A DNA stretch of 64,000 nucleotides from assembly GCA_022511075.1 (NCBI GenBank), contig JAFLSE010000001.1, positions 1 through 64,000 on the forward strand, written 5' to 3'. Below the pieces are notes generated by a model. It was not told the DNA's origin and did not search any database. It saw only the letters and a list, made by a program, of their open reading frames with translations. Of the stretch, positions 27,663 to 38,448 are shown in pieces. This stretch comes from Prevotella sp. (GTDB lineage: Bacteria > Bacteroidota > Bacteroidia > Bacteroidales > Bacteroidaceae). Made by a program: the position numbers and the translations under genes. The number at the start of each line of letters is the position of its first letter. Within the stretch, counting starts at the first letter, position 1.

Positions 27663-29027
27663 ATGAAGATAATTATCGGCGGAGCAGGAGAGGTGGGCAC
27701 GCACTTGGCGCGCCTGTTGAGTCGCGACAACCACGACATAACCCTTATGGACGAGTCGCAAGAACGCCTTGCAGGACTTGACAACAAGTTCGACATTATG
27801 ACACTGCAAGGTGCACCCACAAGCATACAGGCACTGAAAGATGCCAATGCGGAGAACGCAGACTTGTTCGTGGGCGTTACACCCGAGGAGAGCACCAACA
27901 TAAACGCATGCATAATGGCGCATGCAATAGGAGCGAAAAAGACCGTGGCTCGTATAGATAACTACGAGTACATGTCGCCCGACCTTGCGCCGTTCTTCAA
28001 GGAACTGGGCATAGACTCGCTAATCTATCCCGAAATGCTCGCCGCAAAGGACATAATAAACGGACTGAAGATGAGTTGGGTGCGCCAACGCTGGGATGTG
28101 CACGACGGAGTGCTGACGCTGCTCGGAATTAAACTGCGCCAGACAAGCAACATACTTAACCGTCCGTTAAAGGACTTGTGCGGTCCCGACGACCCTTACA
28201 TAGTAGTGGCAATAAAGCGAGGCGACGAGACCATTATCCCCAGAGGTAACGACGAACTGCACAACGGCGACTTGGCATATTTCATGACTATGCCCAAGCA
28301 CATTCCATACATAAGGGAGATTGCAGGCAAAGCGAAATATCCCGACGTAAAGAACGTGATAATAATGGGCGGCGGAAAGACTGCCGTAAGGGCTGCGCTG
28401 ACCGCTCCCGACAACATGCACATAAAGATAATTGAGCGAGACCCAAAGCGCTGCGAACGCCTCAACCAACTGCTGTGCCACACAAAGAACACAATGGTGA
28501 TAGAGGGTGACGGGCGCGACGTGAGCCTGCTGATGGAAGAGGGAATAAGGAACGTGCAGGCGTTCGTGGCACTGACGACAAACGCCGAGACAAACATCCT
28601 CGCCAGCATGACTGCCATGCGCATGGGTGTGAGCAAGACTATAGCGAGGGTGGAAAACCTCGACTATATAGCCATGGCAGAGAGTCTCGACATCGGCACT
28701 ATAATAAACAAGAAAACGATTGCCGCCAGCCACATATACCAGATGCTGCTCGATGCAGATGTGAGCAACGTGCGCTCGCTGATGGTGGTAGACAGCGACG
28801 TGGCAGAGTTTGTGGCAGCACCCGACTCGCCCGTTACGAAGAAGCCAGTAAAGGCACTCGGTCTGCCTTTCGGAGTAACCATCGGAGGACTGGTGCGCAA
28901 CGATGTGGGAATGCTCGTAAACGGAAACTCACAGATTGAGGCTGGCGACTCCGTTATGGTGTTCTGCCACGAGCACAACCTCAACAAGGTAGAGAAATTC
29001 TTCAAGCCCAAAGGACTGCTATGGTAA
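27663..29027 (+). CDS. trkA: Trk potassium uptake regulatory subunit TrkA
   Basis: A 454-residue cytoplasmic protein with two tandem RCK units. The first Rossmann motif is IIIGGAGEVGTHLARLL near residue 3 and the second VIIMGGGKTAVRAAL near 230; each is followed by a TrkA-C domain, the last ending in MVFCHEHNLNKVEKFF. It binds NAD(H) and gates the potassium channel TrkH, whose gene starts 7 bases before this one ends. The first glycine motif is intact, the second slightly degenerate, as usual in TrkA. Confidence 0.95.
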   Translation: MKIIIGGAGEVGTHLARLLSRDNHDITLMDESQERLAGLDNKFDIMTLQGAPTSIQALKDANAENADLFVGVTPEESTNINACIMAHAIGAKKTVARIDNYEYMSPDLAPFFKELGIDSLIYPEMLAAKDIINGLKMSWVRQRWDVHDGVLTLLGIKLRQTSNILNRPLKDLCGPDDPYIVVAIKRGDETIIPRGNDELHNGDLAYFMTMPKHIPYIREIAGKAKYPDVKNVIIMGGGKTAVRAALTAPDNMHIKIIERDPKRCERLNQLLCHTKNTMVIEGDGRDVSLLMEEGIRNVQAFVALTTNAETNILASMTAMRMGVSKTIARVENLDYIAMAESLDIGTIINKKTIAASHIYQMLLDADVSNVRSLMVVDSDVAEFVAAPDSPVTKKPVKALGLPFGVTIGGLVRNDVGMLVNGNSQIEAGDSVMVFCHEHNLNKVEKFFKPKGLLW

Positions 29028-30478
29028 ACCTGCGCATCGTATGTAAAATCATAGGACAACTGCTCCTGCTGCTTGCCTTCATGATGCTTGTCTGCATGGG
29101 AATGGCGTGTTGTTATGAGGAGGACGACATATTGCCCTTCCTCTATTCCACGCTTATAACGGCTGTATGCGGACTGCTGCTCCGCCAGTGGGGAAGCAAC
29201 GCCGAGAACAACTTGTATCGTCGCGACGCATATCTTGTGGTGACGCTCACATGGGTGATATACAGTCTTTTCGGCATGCTGCCATTTATCATAGGAGGAT
29301 ATATAACCAACGTTGCCGATGCATACTTTGAGATGATGTCGGGATTCACGACAACGGGTGCCACGATACTCGACGATGTGGAGTGCCTGCCCCACGGCAT
29401 ACTGTTCTGGCGCTCACTTTCTCAATGGATTGGCGGATTAGGAATAGTGTTCTTCACGGTGGCACTGCTGCCGGCAATGGTGGGCGGAAGCACAAAGGTG
29501 TTCTCGGCAGAGATAACAGGACCGATGTACACAAGAATGCACCCACGAATAAGCACTAATGCCAAGTGGATTTGGAGCATCTATACCACGCTGACCGCAA
29601 TATGCCTTTTCTGCTATTGGGCAGCAGGAATGGACTGGTATGACAGCCTCAACTACTCGATGACAACGCTTGCCACGGGAGGCTTCGCACCACACAACGA
29701 GAGCACAGCATTCTTCAGAAGGCCGCTGATAGAGTATCTTACAATCATCTTTATGTTCCTTTCGGGAACGAACTTTACATTATTATATATAGGCGTGTTC
29801 AAGATGAAGCTGAGGCGCATGCTGGAGAACACGGAGTTCAAACTATATATCTCACTCGTGGCGTTGTTCACAGTAACGATAATGCTGATACTCATAATAC
29901 GCATGGACTACGGAATAGAACAGGCTCTGCGCTCGGGACTATTCCAGACGGTATCGTTCATGACCACCACGGGACTATTCAACGACGATGCCGCACAATG
30001 GCCGCACATCACATGGGTACTGCTCGGCATCTGCATGTTCGTGGGTGCGTGCGCAGGCAGCACGAGCGGAGGCTTCAAACTGATACGCAGTTCTATGATT
30101 CTGAAGATTATCCAGAACGAGTTCCGCCACAACCTGCATCCAAACGCCGTGCTGCCAATAAAGGTGAACGGCCAGACCGTGCCTCAAAACACACTGCCCA
30201 CGCTCATAGCCTTCTTCGGCATATACGTGATAATGATTATAATAGCGGCATCGCTGATGATTATAATAGGCATAGACAACACCAACGCAATAACGATAGC
30301 ACTGAGCTGCATGAGCAACGTAGGACCGACACTCGGCACGCAGATAGGACCAGAGATGTCGTGGTCGTCGCTGCCCGACGCAATAAAGTGGACGTGCTCG
30401 ATAATGATGCTCATGGGGCGTCTTGAGATAATGACGGTGCTTGTGCTGTTTACAAAATCATATTGGAGAGAAAACTAA
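29021..30478 (+). CDS. trkH: Trk/Ktr potassium channel subunit TrkH
   Basis: A 485-residue membrane protein with about ten helices and the four potassium pore loops of the Trk family (MSGFTTTGATIL near 105, SMTTLATGGFAPHN near 215, TVSFMTTTGLFN near 312 and CMSNVGPTLG near 430). It carries K+ inward at the inner membrane with TrkA as partner, and the 7-base overlap with trkA indicates coupled translation. Length and topology fit the full family. Confidence 0.95.
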   Translation: MVNLRIVCKIIGQLLLLLAFMMLVCMGMACCYEEDDILPFLYSTLITAVCGLLLRQWGSNAENNLYRRDAYLVVTLTWVIYSLFGMLPFIIGGYITNVADAYFEMMSGFTTTGATILDDVECLPHGILFWRSLSQWIGGLGIVFFTVALLPAMVGGSTKVFSAEITGPMYTRMHPRISTNAKWIWSIYTTLTAICLFCYWAAGMDWYDSLNYSMTTLATGGFAPHNESTAFFRRPLIEYLTIIFMFLSGTNFTLLYIGVFKMKLRRMLENTEFKLYISLVALFTVTIMLILIIRMDYGIEQALRSGLFQTVSFMTTTGLFNDDAAQWPHITWVLLGICMFVGACAGSTSGGFKLIRSSMILKIIQNEFRHNLHPNAVLPIKVNGQTVPQNTLPTLIAFFGIYVIMIIIAASLMIIIGIDNTNAITIALSCMSNVGPTLGTQIGPEMSWSSLPDAIKWTCSIMMLMGRLEIMTVLVLFTKSYWREN

Positions 30479-30496
30479 AAAAGCAGATATTTATAT

Positions 30497-31459
30497 ATGG
30501 GTTACTTTAAGTTTGAGCCTGTTTTGAAACAAACTCTTTGGGGTGGCAACAAGATTATCCCCTTCAAGCAACTCGACAGCGATTTGCAGAACGTTGGCGA
30601 GAGCTGGGAGATATCGGGCGTTAAAGGTAGCGAGACCACCGTGAAGAACGGAGAACATAAAGGTAAGAGCATCAACACACTGCTCAATGAAATGCAGGAA
30701 CGACTGGTAGGCAGTAGTAACTACGAATGTTTCGGCAACGAGTTTCCACTGCTCATAAAGTTCATTGATGCACAGCTGCCATTGAGTATTCAGGTACACC
30801 CAAACGACGATGTGGCTTTCAAGCATCACAAATGCCACGGCAAAAGCGAGATGTGGTATTTCATGGAAAGCGAAAAGGATGCAAACATTCTATGCGGTCT
30901 GAAGAAAGCCATAACCGCAGAACAATATAAGCAAATGGTGGAAGACAACACCATCTGCGATGCCATTGCGGAATATAAGGTAAGCGAGGGCGATTGCTTC
31001 TTCCTGCCTGCCGGACGCATACACTCAATAGGAGCAGGCTGTTTCATTGCCGAAGTGCAGCAGACAAGCGACATAACATATCGCATTTACGACTATAAAC
31101 GCAAGGACAAGAACGGCAATTATAGGGAGTTGCACACTGAACTGGCAGCAGAAGCCATAGACTATGCCGTGGAGCACGATTATCAAACGCACTATTCGGC
31201 AAAGAAGAACTACGGAGTAAGGCTTGTTGACTGTCCGCACTTCAACACCACAGTTTACGACATAGACGAGCCGATGACTATCGACTATAGTGAACTTGAC
31301 AGTTTCGTAATACTCGTGGCATTGAGCGGAGAAAGCACAGTGATATGCGGCAACGGCGAAACAACATCGTTCAACGCCGGCGAGGTTATATTGCTTCCAG
31401 CCACGGAAAAAGAAGTTAAGATATCGGGGAAGGTAAAGTTTCTCGAAACCTATTGTTGA
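30497..31459 (+). CDS. manA: Class I mannose-6-phosphate isomerase
   Basis: A 320-residue zinc enzyme that interconverts mannose 6-phosphate and fructose 6-phosphate. Zinc ligands are in SIQVHPND (Q, H) and KSEMWYFM (E), with a further H in GRIHSIGAG. The QQTSDITYRIYDYKR motif follows. The cupin ends with a C-terminal strand bundle. It lies 18 bases after trkH and is convergent with the transporter gene, whose 3' end it overlaps by 10 bases. Confidence 0.93.
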   Translation: MGYFKFEPVLKQTLWGGNKIIPFKQLDSDLQNVGESWEISGVKGSETTVKNGEHKGKSINTLLNEMQERLVGSSNYECFGNEFPLLIKFIDAQLPLSIQVHPNDDVAFKHHKCHGKSEMWYFMESEKDANILCGLKKAITAEQYKQMVEDNTICDAIAEYKVSEGDCFFLPAGRIHSIGAGCFIAEVQQTSDITYRIYDYKRKDKNGNYRELHTELAAEAIDYAVEHDYQTHYSAKKNYGVRLVDCPHFNTTVYDIDEPMTIDYSELDSFVILVALSGESTVICGNGETTSFNAGEVILLPATEKEVKISGKVKFLETYC

Positions 31460-32373
31460 GATTTCTTCTCCATATCCTTTCGGCTCTTGCTCTTCGTTAC
31501 AAGCCACACACCTGCGCAGACAAGAGCCGCGGCAAGAGCATGGGTTACGCTGAAGATGGCAATGCCCGTTATTATGCTTACTATCACCGACACCAACGGC
31601 TGCACATAGTTATATACACTGACCACCGTGGGGCGCAGTATTTGCTGCGCAACCATCGTAAGTATATAACTGACAAAGGTGCATATCACTACAACAAACG
31701 CAGCCTCCCAATATGAACGCACGGGCACGGCAGCCCAGTCGTTGGCAATGAGATGCGGCATAGTGAAAGGTGCAAGGATAATAGTACCGAAAAGAAACAT
31801 CCACTTGTTTACTGTGAAAACCGAATAGCGGCGTATAAGAGGATTGAAAAGTGCAAGGTAAAGTGCAAAGGAGAACTGCGCAAACAAGCACAGCACATCG
31901 CCACGGATATCACCCATCTTGTCGCTTACGGCCTGCGCACTGGTAAGTATTAATATCAGCGCACCGCTACACCCCATCAGCACTCCCAATGCCTTCTTTC
32001 CAGTTATCGGTTCTTTCAATATCAGCGCAGCAAGCAACATGGCGAATATAGGCATCGATGTGGTTACGATACTTGCGTTTATAGGCGATGTTATGCTCAA
32101 TCCCACGGTATAGCAACACTGGTTGAACACCAAACCGAACAAGCCGGCAAATATAAACTTCCACTTGTCCTTGAACGGCACATGCTCGTGCTTTACAAAC
32201 AGGGATGCAATCCAAAACAAGATGCACGCACCAAACACACGGAGCGACACCATGCAGATGCCGTCGATGCCGTGGGTCATGGCATCCTTGCCAAGAGGCG
32301 CCATCAGTCCCCAAAAGGCACACGCAAAGAACATGCTTATATGAGCAACAACATGACGCTTGTTTTCTTCCAT
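31450..32373 (-). CDS. EamA/DMT family transporter
   Basis: A 307-residue inner-membrane protein with ten predicted helices arranged as two EamA repeats: repeat 1 opens with HISMFFACAFWGLMAPLGK and repeat 2 with GDVLCLFAQFSFALYLALFNP. This drug/metabolite transporter fold exports or imports small metabolites; the substrate is unknown. The PTVVSVYNYVQPLVSV segment is characteristic. It is 21 bases after the HAD gene on the same strand, so the two probably share a transcript with pgi. Confidence 0.88.
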   Translation of the reverse strand: MEENKRHVVAHISMFFACAFWGLMAPLGKDAMTHGIDGICMVSLRVFGACILFWIASLFVKHEHVPFKDKWKFIFAGLFGLVFNQCCYTVGLSITSPINASIVTTSMPIFAMLLAALILKEPITGKKALGVLMGCSGALILILTSAQAVSDKMGDIRGDVLCLFAQFSFALYLALFNPLIRRYSVFTVNKWMFLFGTIILAPFTMPHLIANDWAAVPVRSYWEAAFVVVICTFVSYILTMVAQQILRPTVVSVYNYVQPLVSVIVSIITGIAIFSVTHALAAALVCAGVWLVTKSKSRKDMEKKSQQ

Positions 32374-32394
32374 AGCAACACTTTATTTATTGTT

Positions 32395-33120
32395 TTAAAA
32401 AGATGCAAACAGGCCATCCCATTCGTCACGGAACGCCGGCATATTGTCGAACATTATGCTTGCACCCTCCGCCGACAGCATTTCGTTTGGCAGAGGACCA
32501 GAGTTTACCGCAATAGTGAATATCCTTGCAGCCACAGCCGCACGCACTCCCAAAGGAGCATTCTCCACTACAAGAGCCTGCCACGGTTCTATCCCAGCCT
32601 TTCGCAATCCCATTAGGTATGGTTCGGGATTGGGCTTGCCATGCTTTACATCGAAACTCGACACGATGAGTTCGGGAGAGACAAGTCCTTCAAACTCGTC
32701 TACCAACTTATCGAGCAGTGTGCGTTGTCCGCTGCCTGTCACGACCACAATCTTCATTCCGCAAGCCTTCATCTTGTGCATCAGTTCCTGTACTCCGTCC
32801 ATAACGGTTGCTTCGGGACAAGAAGCAAAGATGCGCGACTTCACATCGTACATAGCCTGCGACTCCTCATCGCTTATCTCCTTTCCCCACTGCTCACGGC
32901 ACAATTGCTTTATTGTCTCTACACCACGCATGCCCTCATACTTATAGGCATCTGCCTCCGACATGTCAAGTCCGCATTCTGCCATTGCCGTATGCCAACT
33001 ATAGGCGTGGTTGGGCATGGAATTGTAAAGCACGCCGTCCATGTCAAAAAGTACGGCTCTGGGAGTCAATTCCCCAAAACCGTACTTATTCTTATATTCT
33101 TCTATTACGTTACTATACAT
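32395..33120 (-). CDS. HAD-superfamily phosphatase (beta-phosphoglucomutase-like)
   Basis: A 241-residue protein. HAD motif I is LFDMDGVLYNS (residues 24-34) with a helical cap after it, motif II is VVVTGSG, the motif III lysine is in KHGKPNPEPYL, and motif IV is VVENAPLGV. It most resembles sugar-phosphate phosphatases or phosphoglucomutases of subclass I. DMDGV rather than DxDxT does not decide between the two. It follows pgi by 2 bases, which supports a role in sugar-phosphate metabolism. Confidence 0.88.
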   Translation of the reverse strand: MYSNVIEEYKNKYGFGELTPRAVLFDMDGVLYNSMPNHAYSWHTAMAECGLDMSEADAYKYEGMRGVETIKQLCREQWGKEISDEESQAMYDVKSRIFASCPEATVMDGVQELMHKMKACGMKIVVVTGSGQRTLLDKLVDEFEGLVSPELIVSSFDVKHGKPNPEPYLMGLRKAGIEPWQALVVENAPLGVRAAVAARIFTIAVNSGPLPNEMLSAEGASIMFDNMPAFRDEWDGLFASF

Positions 33121-33122
33121 TC

Positions 33123-34481
33123 TTATTTTTCGTTTGCCAGACGCTCCTGGATAGCCTTGCTCTCCGCCTCATAGCCTGGCTTGTTGAGCAGGGCAAACAT
33201 ATTCTTCTTGTAAGCCTCCACTCCAGGTTGGTTGAACGGATTAACTCCGAGAACATTGCCGCTTATGCCGCAGGCAATCTCGAAGAAATAGATAAGTTGA
33301 CCAATATAATATGCATTGAGTTGCGGCACTGATATGCAGATATTTGGCACGCCACCGTCAACGTGAGCCAGGCGAGTACCAAGTTCTGCCATCTTATTAA
33401 CCTCATCAACACGCTTGCCTGCGAGGAAGTTCAGACCGTCAAGATTCTCTTCGTCCTCTGGGAAAAGCATTGTGTTATCTGCGTTCTCAACACTGATAAC
33501 AGTCTCGAATATGGTGCGCTCGCCTTCCTGAATCCACTGACCCATAGAGTGCAGGTCGGTGGTGAAGTCAACCGATGCAGGGAATATACCCTTGTTGTCC
33601 TTACCTTCAGACTCGCCGTAGAGTTGCTTCCACCACTCTGACATATAGTGCAGTTTAGGCTGATAGTTTACAAGAATCTCAATCTTCTTGCCAAGTTCTG
33701 CATAGAGGCAGTTGCGAACGGCAGCATATACCGCAGCAGGATTCTCCTCAAACGGCACATCGATGCCGCATTGCTTCTCCATGTCCTGTGCACCGCCAAC
33801 GAGTTGTGCGATGTCGAAACCTGCACAAGCAATAGGCAGCAATCCTACAGGAGTGAGAACAGAGAAACGACCACCCACGTTGTCAGGAATGATGAACGAT
33901 GTGTAGCCTTCCTTGTCAGCACATGTGCGTGCAGCACCGCGCTTTGCATCAGTAACGGCAACAATCACCTTCTTTGCCTCTTCCTTGCCGCGCTGTGCCT
34001 CGCACTGCTTCTTGAGCAAACGGAATGTGAGGGCTGTTTCGGTTGTCGTACCACTCTTTGATATGTTGATTACACCAAACTTCTTGTCTTTCAGATATGT
34101 GGTGAGTTCATAGAGGTAGTCCTCGCCGATGTTGTTACCGGCATAGAGGATTACAGGATTCTTCTTGTCAGCAACAAGCCAAGCAAAAGAATTGCTCAAA
34201 GCCTCAATCACGGCACGGGCACCGAGATAACTGCCGCCGATACCAGCCACGACTACAACCTCGCAGTTCTCGCGGAGCACATCGGCACAAGCCTGTATCT
34301 CCTTGATGAACTCTGGAGTTATCGACGATGGCAAGTGCAGCCAACCGAGGAAATCGTTACCGGGGCATGTGCCGTCTTCAAGCGACTGGCGGGCAGCCTT
34401 CACCTTTGGCTCAAGAGCCTTCACTGCACCTTCGTTCAGAAATTGTGCAGCCTTCGTAATGTCTAAGCTAATACTTTTCAT
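33123..34481 (-). CDS. pgi: Glucose-6-phosphate isomerase
   Basis: A 452-residue enzyme of the shorter bacterial type that interconverts glucose 6-phosphate and fructose 6-phosphate. [21 protein letters not shown] and [12 protein letters not shown] form the sugar-phosphate binding site, [14 protein letters not shown] is the first family signature, and the C-terminal [14 protein letters not shown] carries the catalytic region. It forms a run with gpsA and lysS upstream and the HAD gene downstream, all minus strand. Confidence 0.96.
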   Translation of the reverse strand: MKSISLDITKAAQFLNEGAVKALEPKVKAARQSLEDGTCPGNDFLGWLHLPSSITPEFIKEIQACADVLRENCEVVVVAGIGGSYLGARAVIEALSNSFAWLVADKKNPVILYAGNNIGEDYLYELTTYLKDKKFGVINISKSGTTTETALTFRLLKKQCEAQRGKEEAKKVIVAVTDAKRGAARTCADKEGYTSFIIPDNVGGRFSVLTPVGLLPIACAGFDIAQLVGGAQDMEKQCGIDVPFEENPAAVYAAVRNCLYAELGKKIEILVNYQPKLHYMSEWWKQLYGESEGKDNKGIFPASVDFTTDLHSMGQWIQEGERTIFETVISVENADNTMLFPEDEENLDGLNFLAGKRVDEVNKMAELGTRLAHVDGGVPNICISVPQLNAYYIGQLIYFFEIACGISGNVLGVNPFNQPGVEAYKKNMFALLNKPGYEAESKAIQERLANEK

Positions 34482-34524
34482 TTGTTTTTCGATTTTATAA
34501 TTATTAGTATTGTTATTGGTAGTC

Positions 34525-35526
34525 TCATCTAAACGAGTCTGTAAGCAGCTTTACTTCAATCTGCGGACTTATGCGTTCGTACAATATATTATATATCGCG
34601 TCGAGAATGGGCATGTTTACGTGCAGGTGGCGGTTTATCTCCTTCATACACTTAGTGCCGAAATATCCCTCGGCTATCATCTCCATTTCTATCTGTGCAC
34701 TCTTCACCGAATATCCCTTGCCAATCATCGTGCCAAAGGTGCGGTTGCGTGAGAAGTTGGAATAGCCCGTAACAAGCAGGTCGCCGAGATATACGGAGTC
34801 CGTGACGTTTGTGTCTACCGAAGGATTTGCCACCTTCAGAAATCTCGACATCTCCTGCACCGCATTTGCCAAAAGCACTGCCTGGAAATTGTCGCCGAAC
34901 TTCAGTCCGCTGCATATACCTGCGGCAATGGCATACACGTTTTTCAGCACCGACGAATACTCAATGCCCACCACATCACTTGAGGTCTTTGTCTTGATAT
35001 ACTCGCTCGACAATATTTCACAGAATGCCTCCGCCTTGTCGTTGTCGGAGCAACCTATGGTAAGGTAGCTCAAACGTTCAAGCGCAACCTCCTCGGCATG
35101 CGAAGGACCTCCGATGCAGGCTATGTTATCGTAGGGCACATCGTACACCTGATGGAAATACTCCGAGCAAACAAGGTTGTCTTCCGGAACGATGCCCTTT
35201 ATCGCAGTAACAATAAACTTATCCTTAAGGCTTACCTTCAGTTTCTTCAGATGGTTTTTAAGGTATGGCGACGGGGTGACGAACACCAACGTGTCGTATT
35301 TCTTAACAATCTCATTGAGGTCGCTCGAAAAATACACATTGTCCATATTGAACCGCACGCTCATAAGATAGGCAGGGTTGTGTCCCAATCGGCGAAACTC
35401 CTCAATGCGGTCGTCGCGACGCATATACCATCCTATATGTCCGGTATGCTCCACAACAATCTTCGCTATCGCCGTAGCCCAACTTCCACCGCCTATTATG
35501 GCTATCTTTCCGCAGTCGTAATTCAT
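34525..35526 (-). CDS. gpsA: NAD(P)-dependent glycerol-3-phosphate dehydrogenase
   Basis: A 333-residue enzyme making glycerol 3-phosphate for phospholipid synthesis. The N-terminal Rossmann motif is [16 protein letters not shown], followed by VTAIKGI and [11 protein letters not shown]. The C-terminal helical domain has the catalytic lysine in [22 protein letters not shown]. It starts 31 bases after lysS on the same strand. Confidence 0.95.
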   Translation of the reverse strand: MNYDCGKIAIIGGGSWATAIAKIVVEHTGHIGWYMRRDDRIEEFRRLGHNPAYLMSVRFNMDNVYFSSDLNEIVKKYDTLVFVTPSPYLKNHLKKLKVSLKDKFIVTAIKGIVPEDNLVCSEYFHQVYDVPYDNIACIGGPSHAEEVALERLSYLTIGCSDNDKAEAFCEILSSEYIKTKTSSDVVGIEYSSVLKNVYAIAAGICSGLKFGDNFQAVLLANAVQEMSRFLKVANPSVDTNVTDSVYLGDLLVTGYSNFSRNRTFGTMIGKGYSVKSAQIEMEMIAEGYFGTKCMKEINRHLHVNMPILDAIYNILYERISPQIEVKLLTDSFR

Positions 35527-35557
35527 ATACCTTGCGCCATGAATGTCTTATGGGCGT

Positions 35558-37288
35558 TTATTCATTAGCCTTGTCAATCCACTGCTGGAACACATCAACA
35601 GCAGGATTGTCGTAGCCGAGTTTGTATTTCTTGTTCACTCCGCAAACGTCTTGCTGCAACTTCTGCGCCTTCACTTCCTTTATATCCTGTGTCAGGTAAT
35701 AGCCACACTTGTTGAGCACAGGCACCCATTGCTCCGGCACTCCCAATGCTCCCCACTCGGCAACGCTGCTCTTCGGTGCTTTCTTCTCCGGGCGCATCTG
35801 TGGGAAAAACAACACTTCCTGAATGAAAGTCTTGCCTGTCATGAGCATCACAAGGCGGTCGATGCCGATACCGATACCCGATGTAGGCGGCATACCATAT
35901 TGCAGTGCGCGAAGGAAATCTTGGTCTATAATCATAGCCTCGTCATCACCCTTGTCAGCAAGTCGCATCTGCTCGATGAAACGTTCCTCTTGGTCTATTG
36001 GGTCGTTAAGTTCCGAATATGCGTTGGCAAGTTCCTTGCCGTTCACCATAAGTTCAAAACGTTCCGTAAGTCCGGGCTTTGAGCGGTGCATCTTCGTGAG
36101 CGGCGACATCTCCACTGGATAGTCGGTTATGAATGTAGGTTGTATGTAAGTGCCTTCGCAGAATTCGCCAAAGATTTCGTCTATCAACTTACCCTTGCCC
36201 ATGGTCTCATCAACCTCAAGGTTAAGTTTACCGCAAACCTCGCGTATTTGAGCCTCGTCCATTCCGTTGAGGTCGTAGCCTGTCTTTTCCTTTATAGCAT
36301 CGAGAATAGGCAAACGACGGTAAGGTGCTTTGAAACTGATGATGTTTCCGTCCACCTCACGCTCCGGTTTGCCGTTCACTGCAATGCAGACGGTCTCTAA
36401 GAGTTTCTCGGTGAACGACATCATCCAGTTGTAATCCTTGTACTGCACATAAAGTTCCATGCAGGTAAACTCCGGATTGTGGTTGCGGTCCATACCCTCG
36501 TTGCGGAAGTTCTTGCCTATTTCATATACGCCCTCGAAGCCGCCGACAATCAGTCGTTTCAAGTACAGCTCCGTGGCAATGCGCATATACATATCCACGT
36601 TGAGGGCATTGAAGTGCGTAATAAATGGGCGTGCACTCGCTCCGCCGGCAATGGCTTGCAGCGTAGGTGTCTCCACCTCGGTATAGCCAGCCTCGTCGAG
36701 CACCTTGCGTATGGTGCGTATCACCGTGGCACGACTCAGGAAAGTGTCTTTAACGCCATCGTTCACCACAAGGTCAACATAACGTTGGCGATAACGCAGT
36801 TCGGGGTCTTCAAACTTGTCGTATGCCACGCCGTCCTTGTATTTCACTATCGGCAGCGGCTTCAGACTCTTCGACAGCATCGTTATCTCCTTGGCATGTA
36901 CCGAAATCTCGCCTGTCTGCGTACGGAATACAAAGCCTTTCACGCCAACGAAGTCGCCGATGTCCATGAGTTTCTTGAACACCTTGTTATAAAGGTCCTT
37001 GTCCTCGCCGGGGCAAATCTCATCGCGCGATATATATACCTGCACCCTACCCTTCGAGTCTTGTATCTCGGCAAAACTTGCCTTGCCCATAACACGACGG
37101 CTCATCAGTCGTCCTGCAATGCACACATCGCGCTGTGGTGCATCATCGCTGAAGTTAGCAATAATGTCGGTTGAGAAAGCGTCCGTGGGATACTCTGCTG
37201 CCGGGTATGGATCGATACCCATCTGGCGCAATTCCTCAAGACTTTGCCTGCGCCCTATTTCTTGTTCACTGAGTTCTAAAACGTTCAT
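35558..37288 (-). CDS. lysS: Lysyl-tRNA synthetase, class II
   Basis: A 576-residue cytoplasmic enzyme. The N-terminal OB-fold anticodon domain ([19 protein letters not shown]) is followed by class II motif 1 ([18 protein letters not shown]), motif 2 ([19 protein letters not shown]) and motif 3 ([15 protein letters not shown]). A C-terminal extension of about 60 residues ([11 protein letters not shown] ...) follows the catalytic core, as in other Bacteroidetes. A minus-strand promoter-like TAAATTTG with a TTGG 19 bases upstream precedes it at 37319-37348. Confidence 0.96.
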   Translation of the reverse strand: MNVLELSEQEIGRRQSLEELRQMGIDPYPAAEYPTDAFSTDIIANFSDDAPQRDVCIAGRLMSRRVMGKASFAEIQDSKGRVQVYISRDEICPGEDKDLYNKVFKKLMDIGDFVGVKGFVFRTQTGEISVHAKEITMLSKSLKPLPIVKYKDGVAYDKFEDPELRYRQRYVDLVVNDGVKDTFLSRATVIRTIRKVLDEAGYTEVETPTLQAIAGGASARPFITHFNALNVDMYMRIATELYLKRLIVGGFEGVYEIGKNFRNEGMDRNHNPEFTCMELYVQYKDYNWMMSFTEKLLETVCIAVNGKPEREVDGNIISFKAPYRRLPILDAIKEKTGYDLNGMDEAQIREVCGKLNLEVDETMGKGKLIDEIFGEFCEGTYIQPTFITDYPVEMSPLTKMHRSKPGLTERFELMVNGKELANAYSELNDPIDQEERFIEQMRLADKGDDEAMIIDQDFLRALQYGMPPTSGIGIGIDRLVMLMTGKTFIQEVLFFPQMRPEKKAPKSSVAEWGALGVPEQWVPVLNKCGYYLTQDIKEVKAQKLQQDVCGVNKKYKLGYDNPAVDVFQQWIDKANE

Positions 37289-37318
37289 AAATCAGAATAT
37301 ATTCTTTAAATATGGGTG

Positions 37319-37348
37319 CAAATTTACAAAAAAAAATTGTTTTGCCAA
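37319..37348 (-). promoter_or_regulatory. Promoter of the lysS-gpsA-pgi run
   Basis: TAAATTTG (37326-37319, minus strand) and TTGG (37348-37345) are spaced like the phylum consensus. The leader is about 20-30 bases. Confidence 0.5.
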
Positions 37349-37407
37349 CTCTTTTTCATCTTTAATTTACTAATCATGCACAATTAACATAAAAAAACAA
37401 GAAAAGA

Positions 37408-37439
37408 TTTGGACGTAATTATTTTTTTTATTACTTTTG
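37408..37439 (+). promoter_or_regulatory. Promoter of the ROK kinase operon
   Basis: TTTG (37408-37411) and TACTTTTG (37432-37439) have a 20-base spacer that is largely T. The start codon lies 25 bases downstream. Confidence 0.7.
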
Positions 37440-37464
37440 CAAAGACTTTAACTTAAAACTATAA

Positions 37465-38445
37465 ATGGAATTAGCAACTTCAAAGACAAAGGTGCTGGGT
37501 GCACATATAAACAAGGCGATGACAAAGATAGCCATTGTCGATTCAAGAGCAAATATTGTTGCGATATCGTCATACAAGACTTCCGACTATCCTGAAATTG
37601 ACGGGTATATTGACAAGTTTTGCGATGTTGTGACAGAATTGCTAACCGAATACAACTGTTTTGAAGAGATACACGCTTTGGGAATAAGTTGCTCAAACGC
37701 CAACTTCAAGACGGAATGTATAGAAAACCCAAACAACCTTCCTTGGCAGGGCGTGGTGCCCATTGCAAACCTGCTGCGCGACAGGCTCGGCATGGCTGTG
37801 GCTGTAGGAAACAACTGCCATGCGGCATCGTTGGCAGAAGCACATTACGGCGGTGCCCACGGTACTAAAGATTTCATATACATCAACATAGGCTACGGAC
37901 TCGGAGGCTATATGTTCGTGCGTGGCAAGGAACATTATGGTGCCAACGGCTTTGCCGGTGAGATTGGACACACCTGCGTGCAGCAAGGCGGAAGGAAATG
38001 TGAGTGCGGACTTAACGGATGTCTCGAAACGTATGTTTCCATAAAAGGTGTTTTAAAGACTGCGAAAGAACTGATGCAGGAAAGCGACAAGCCGTCGCTG
38101 ATGCGAGGTATTGACGACCTCACCGCCGACCAAATAATAGAATTCTGCGAACAGGGCGACGAACTTGCAATAGAGACAATGCGCCGCACGGGAGAAATAC
38201 TTGGAAAAGGGCTTGCAACCTTCGCAACCATGTTCGACCCAGAGCAGGTAGTGGTGGGCGGCATTCTTACAAAGGCAGGTCATTGGCTTTTCGACAGCGC
38301 AAGGGAATCATACGACAAGTATGTATACCGAAACATCAAGGGCAGGGCAAGCCTTGTGATATCCACCATGACAGACGGCGAGCGCGAGATTATAGGCGCA
38401 AGCGCACTGGCATGGCAGGTAAAGACATATTCGCTTTTTGTATGA
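37465..38445 (+). CDS. ROK family sugar kinase
   Basis: A 326-residue kinase without an N-terminal helix-turn-helix, so an enzyme rather than a repressor. An ATP-phosphate motif lies near residue 10 (GAHINKAMTKIAIVD, degenerate compared with the usual GGT). VAVGNNCHAASLAEAHYG carries the sugar-binding residues, the HxCxCGxxGCxE zinc signature is HTCVQQGGRKCECGLNGCLE, and VVVGGILTKAGH follows. It phosphorylates glucose, mannose or N-acetyl sugars; the sequence does not decide. A complete promoter lies just upstream, and the thioesterase follows by 3 bases. Confidence 0.9.
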   Translation: MELATSKTKVLGAHINKAMTKIAIVDSRANIVAISSYKTSDYPEIDGYIDKFCDVVTELLTEYNCFEEIHALGISCSNANFKTECIENPNNLPWQGVVPIANLLRDRLGMAVAVGNNCHAASLAEAHYGGAHGTKDFIYINIGYGLGGYMFVRGKEHYGANGFAGEIGHTCVQQGGRKCECGLNGCLETYVSIKGVLKTAKELMQESDKPSLMRGIDDLTADQIIEFCEQGDELAIETMRRTGEILGKGLATFATMFDPEQVVVGGILTKAGHWLFDSARESYDKYVYRNIKGRASLVISTMTDGEREIIGASALAWQVKTYSLFV

Positions 38446-38448
38446 CAA